From Mesorhizobium sp. GbtcB19 (GTDB taxonomy: Bacteria; Pseudomonadota; Alphaproteobacteria; Rhizobiales; Rhizobiaceae): a stretch of 64,000 nucleotides of DNA. The notes beneath the pieces were generated by a model that worked only from the letters and a program-made list of their open reading frames with translations, was not told the origin of the DNA and searched no databases. The stretch is from contig NZ_JAGXJY010000002.1 of assembly GCF_019091085.1 (NCBI RefSeq), positions 221,683 through 285,682 of the forward strand, read 5' to 3'. Each line of letters begins with the position of its first letter. The first letter of the stretch is position 1. The position numbers and the translations under genes are program-made. This document shows, piece by piece, positions 61,910 through 64,000 of this stretch.

Positions 61910-63190
61910 ATGACCCGCACGCCCGGTTTCAACACGCTCGCCGTTCATGCCGGCGCCAAGCCCGATCCGGCCACCGGCGCCCGCGCCACGCCGATCTACC
62001 AGACGACCTCCTTTGTCTTCGACGATGCCGACCATGCCGCCTCGCTGTTCGGGCTGAAGGCCTTCGGCAACATCTACACCCGCATCATGAACCCGACGCA
62101 GGCCGTGCTCGAGGAGCGCGTCGCCGCGCTCGAAGGCGGCACGGCGGCGCTTGCCGTCGCCTCGGGCCATGCCGCGCAGGTCATCGTCTTCCACAATCTG
62201 ATGCGGCCCGGCGATAATTTCATCGCCGCCAACAAGCTCTACGGTGGATCGATCAACCAGTTCGGCCACGCCTTCAAGAATTATGGCTGGGAGGTGCGCT
62301 GGGCCGACGTCAACGACCTCTCGACCTTCGAGAACCAGATCGACGACAAGACCAAGGCGATCTTCATCGAAAGCCTTGCAAATCCCGGCGGCGTCTTCGT
62401 CGACATCGAGAAGATCGGCGACATCGCCCGCAGGCATGGCCTGCCGTTGATCGTCGACAACACGCTGGCCTCGCCCTATCTGGTGCGACCGATCGAGCAC
62501 GGCGCCGACATCGTCGTCCATTCGCTGACCAAGTTCATCGGCGGCCACGGCAATTCGATCGGCGGCGTCATCGTCGACGGCGGCACGTTCGACTGGTCGA
62601 AGTCGGGCAAATATCCGATGCTGTCCGAGCCGCGGCCCGAATATGGCGGCCTCGTGCTGCACGAAACCTTCGGCAATTTCGCTTTCGCCATCGCCGCGCG
62701 CGTGCTCGGCCTGCGCGACCTCGGCCCGGCGATCTCGCCGTTCAACGCCTTCCTGATCCTGATCGGCCTGGAAACGCTGCCGCTGCGCATGCAGCGCCAT
62801 TGCGACAACGCCGCGAGCGTCGCCGGCTGGCTCTCCAACCACCCGAAGGTTGCCTGGGTGAATTATCCCGGTCTTCCAAGCGACAGGAACAACGCGCTGC
62901 AGAAGAAATATTCGCCGCAGGGCGCCGGCGCGGTCTTCACCTTCGGCCTCAAGGGCGGCTACGAGGCCGGCATCAAATTCGTCGAGGCGCTGGAGCTGTT
63001 CTCGCATCTCGCCAATGTCGGCGACACCAAGTCGCTGGTCATCCATCCGGCCTCGACCACGCACCGCCAGCTGTCCGACGAGCAGAAGGTCAAGGCCGGC
63101 GCCGGGCCGGATACGGTGCGGCTGTCGATCGGCATCGAGGACGTCAACGACATCGTCGCCGATCTCGAACAGGCGCTTGGCAAGGTCTGA
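61910..63190 (+). CDS. metY: O-acetylhomoserine aminocarboxypropyltransferase (sulfhydrylase)
   Basis: A 426-residue PLP enzyme that joins sulfide (or methanethiol) with O-acetylhomoserine to make homocysteine (or methionine). The PLP lysine is in VVHSLTKFIGGHGNSIGGVI near 214, with ETLPLRMQRHCDNAASVAGW downstream. Start fixed by AGGAGAGGG. Upstream bases 61753-61909 hold a small GGGCG-TTCG-CCC hairpin but no clear riboswitch. Confidence 0.93.
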   Translation: MTRTPGFNTLAVHAGAKPDPATGARATPIYQTTSFVFDDADHAASLFGLKAFGNIYTRIMNPTQAVLEERVAALEGGTAALAVASGHAAQVIVFHNLMRPGDNFIAANKLYGGSINQFGHAFKNYGWEVRWADVNDLSTFENQIDDKTKAIFIESLANPGGVFVDIEKIGDIARRHGLPLIVDNTLASPYLVRPIEHGADIVVHSLTKFIGGHGNSIGGVIVDGGTFDWSKSGKYPMLSEPRPEYGGLVLHETFGNFAFAIAARVLGLRDLGPAISPFNAFLILIGLETLPLRMQRHCDNAASVAGWLSNHPKVAWVNYPGLPSDRNNALQKKYSPQGAGAVFTFGLKGGYEAGIKFVEALELFSHLANVGDTKSLVIHPASTTHRQLSDEQKVKAGAGPDTVRLSIGIEDVNDIVADLEQALGKV

Positions 63191-63191
63191 T

Positions 63192-63536
63192 ATGTCGGCC
63201 TTTCTTGCGGTCAATATCGACAGCGTCGAACCGGAGGCCGGCGCGCCGGCCCCGGACCGGGTGGTCTCGGGCGATCCGAAATTCCGCACCTGGAATGTAG
63301 AGGAGCGTGACGGCGGCCTCTATGCCGGCATCTGGGAAGCGACGCCGGGCAAGTGGCGCATCTCTTACGACGAATGGGAGTTCTGCCACATCCTTTCCGG
63401 CGTCTCGGTGATCGCCGAGGACGGCGGCGAGGCGCGCACGGTCAGGACGGGCGATAGCTTCGTGCTGCGGCCAGGGTTCAAGGGCACCTGGGAAGTGCTC
63501 GAGACGACGCGCAAGGAATATGTAATCAAGCTCTGA
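63192..63536 (+). CDS. Cupin-domain protein (DUF861/EutQ-like)
   Basis: A 114-residue small cupin: WEATPGKWRISYDEWEFCHI and LSGVSVIAEDGGEARTVRTG, then DSFVLRPGFKGTWEVLETTR. The metal-binding pattern is weak, as in EutQ-like cupins. It starts one base after the metY stop, so it is the last gene of that operon. Its role in sulfur metabolism is only inferred from position. Confidence 0.85.
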   Translation: MSAFLAVNIDSVEPEAGAPAPDRVVSGDPKFRTWNVEERDGGLYAGIWEATPGKWRISYDEWEFCHILSGVSVIAEDGGEARTVRTGDSFVLRPGFKGTWEVLETTRKEYVIKL

Positions 63537-63553
63537 GCGCTTCGCAGCCGTAA

Positions 63554-64000
63554 TCAGAGCAGCCGGTCGACATCGCTGTTGGAAAAGCCATGTTGGCTCA
63601 TCAAATCCCGGTGCCAGACGCTTCCGAGCAGGTCACCGAGGCATTGATCGACGCGTCGGCGCAGCGCGTCGTTGCTCTTGGCGAGAGCGAAGGCGCCCGC
63701 GGCGGGCTGCCGTTCGGAGGCAGGCACATCGATCACATCGAGCAGCGCGCCCGGCCGGCCGTTGACATAGCCGCGATGCGCCATGGCGACGCTGGCATAG
63801 GCGTCGGCCTGGCCTGCCGCGACGGCTTCGGCGGCTTCGGCCTGCGTGGCGAATATCCTGATCCGTTGCGGCGGCACGCCGTTCCGCAGCGCGGTCTGGT
63901 GTTGGATCTGGCCCGATATCACTGCGAGCACGGCGGCAGGGTGCCGAGCGATGGACCCGTAGCCAGTCAAGTCCAGCGGGTTGGCCTTGGCGACCATCAG
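63554..64000 (-). CDS. Periplasmic substrate-binding protein (partial, N-terminus outside)
   Basis: Only the C-terminal 147 or so residues are in the window. They match the type-2 amino-acid ABC transporter binding fold: TQAEAAEAVAAGQADAYASV near the hinge, and FALAKSNDALRRRVDQCLGD near the end. The ligand cannot be told. The rest, including the signal peptide, lies beyond the right edge. Confidence 0.75.
   Translation of the reverse strand: MMVAKANPLDLTGYGSIARHPAAVLAVISGQIQHQTALRNGVPPQRIRIFATQAEAAEAVAAGQADAYASVAMAHRGYVNGRPGALLDVIDVPASERQPAAGAFALAKSNDALRRRVDQCLGDLLGSVWHRDLMSQHGFSNSDVDRLL

Noticed and set aside
61676..63289. Minus-strand frame opposite metY
   Set aside because: Shadow; metY has complete PLP motifs.

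Overview
The window looks like chromosomal DNA of a GC-rich alphaproteobacterium of the Rhizobiales, most likely Mesorhizobium or a close relative. This rests on gene order (ubiquinol-cytochrome c chaperone, DUF177, plsX, fabH, ihfA, merR; ribE, ribH, nusB), on DUF930 and DUF2842 proteins, and on two families of palindromic intergenic repeats. It is inference: no database was searched. No rRNA, CRISPR array, transposase or prophage is visible. There is one tRNA, tRNA-Pro(GGG).

Layout. 1-3548: riboflavin genes ribE and ribH with nusB and an MFS transporter, interrupted between ribE and ribH by two small accessory ORFs. 3709-7724: a four-gene YehZYXW-type osmoprotectant ABC transporter with a large inverted repeat inside the operon. 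7731-8130: a HicBA toxin-antitoxin pair whose hicA is frameshifted. 8464-10605: a K+-independent-type proton pyrophosphatase. 10692-12235: a glycosyltransferase and a sugar-epimerase-like cupin. 12379-17396: bamE, divergent from the chaperone-DUF177-plsX-fabH-ihfA-merR row. 17493-21270: small genes, including a membrane-anchored DUF883-like protein, an ATP-grasp TupA-like protein, a His-rich secreted peptide, an XRE regulator and a YbaK-like deacylase.

21531-26277 is a tight operon of an unusual SAF-domain dehydrogenase followed by E1alpha, E1beta and E2 of an acetoin/2-oxo-acid dehydrogenase type complex, with no E3. The E2 gene carries an in-frame palindromic repeat insertion in its linker. 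29181-33891 is a self-contained glucitol-type phosphotransferase operon (gutM, IIC, IIBC, IIA and a fused HPr-Enzyme I), followed by a SorC-family regulator. This is notable because most rhizobia carry only the regulatory nitrogen PTS.

37002-46548 is an exopolysaccharide island: ligase/polymerase, initiating sugar-phosphate transferase, GT4 glycosyltransferase, short Wza-like export lipoprotein, Wzz/Wzc-like co-polymerase with a degraded kinase domain, FemAB/GNAT-like transferase and polysaccharide deacetylase. No Wzx flippase is seen. 46671-57286 holds housekeeping genes (heme A synthase, argC with an aminoglycoside-phosphotransferase-like gene, agmatinase, acyltransferase, GDPD, a PdxI-like aldo-keto reductase with divergent LysR, rpsI/rplM). 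57554-58174 is a second, intact HicAB pair. 58821-63536 is a row of plus-strand genes ending in O-acetylhomoserine sulfhydrylase. The window ends inside a substrate-binding-protein gene on the minus strand.

Start codons were chosen by ribosome-binding-site spacing and domain boundaries, so several differ from the longest reading frame. Long antisense frames opposite GC-rich genes were treated as shadows and left out.
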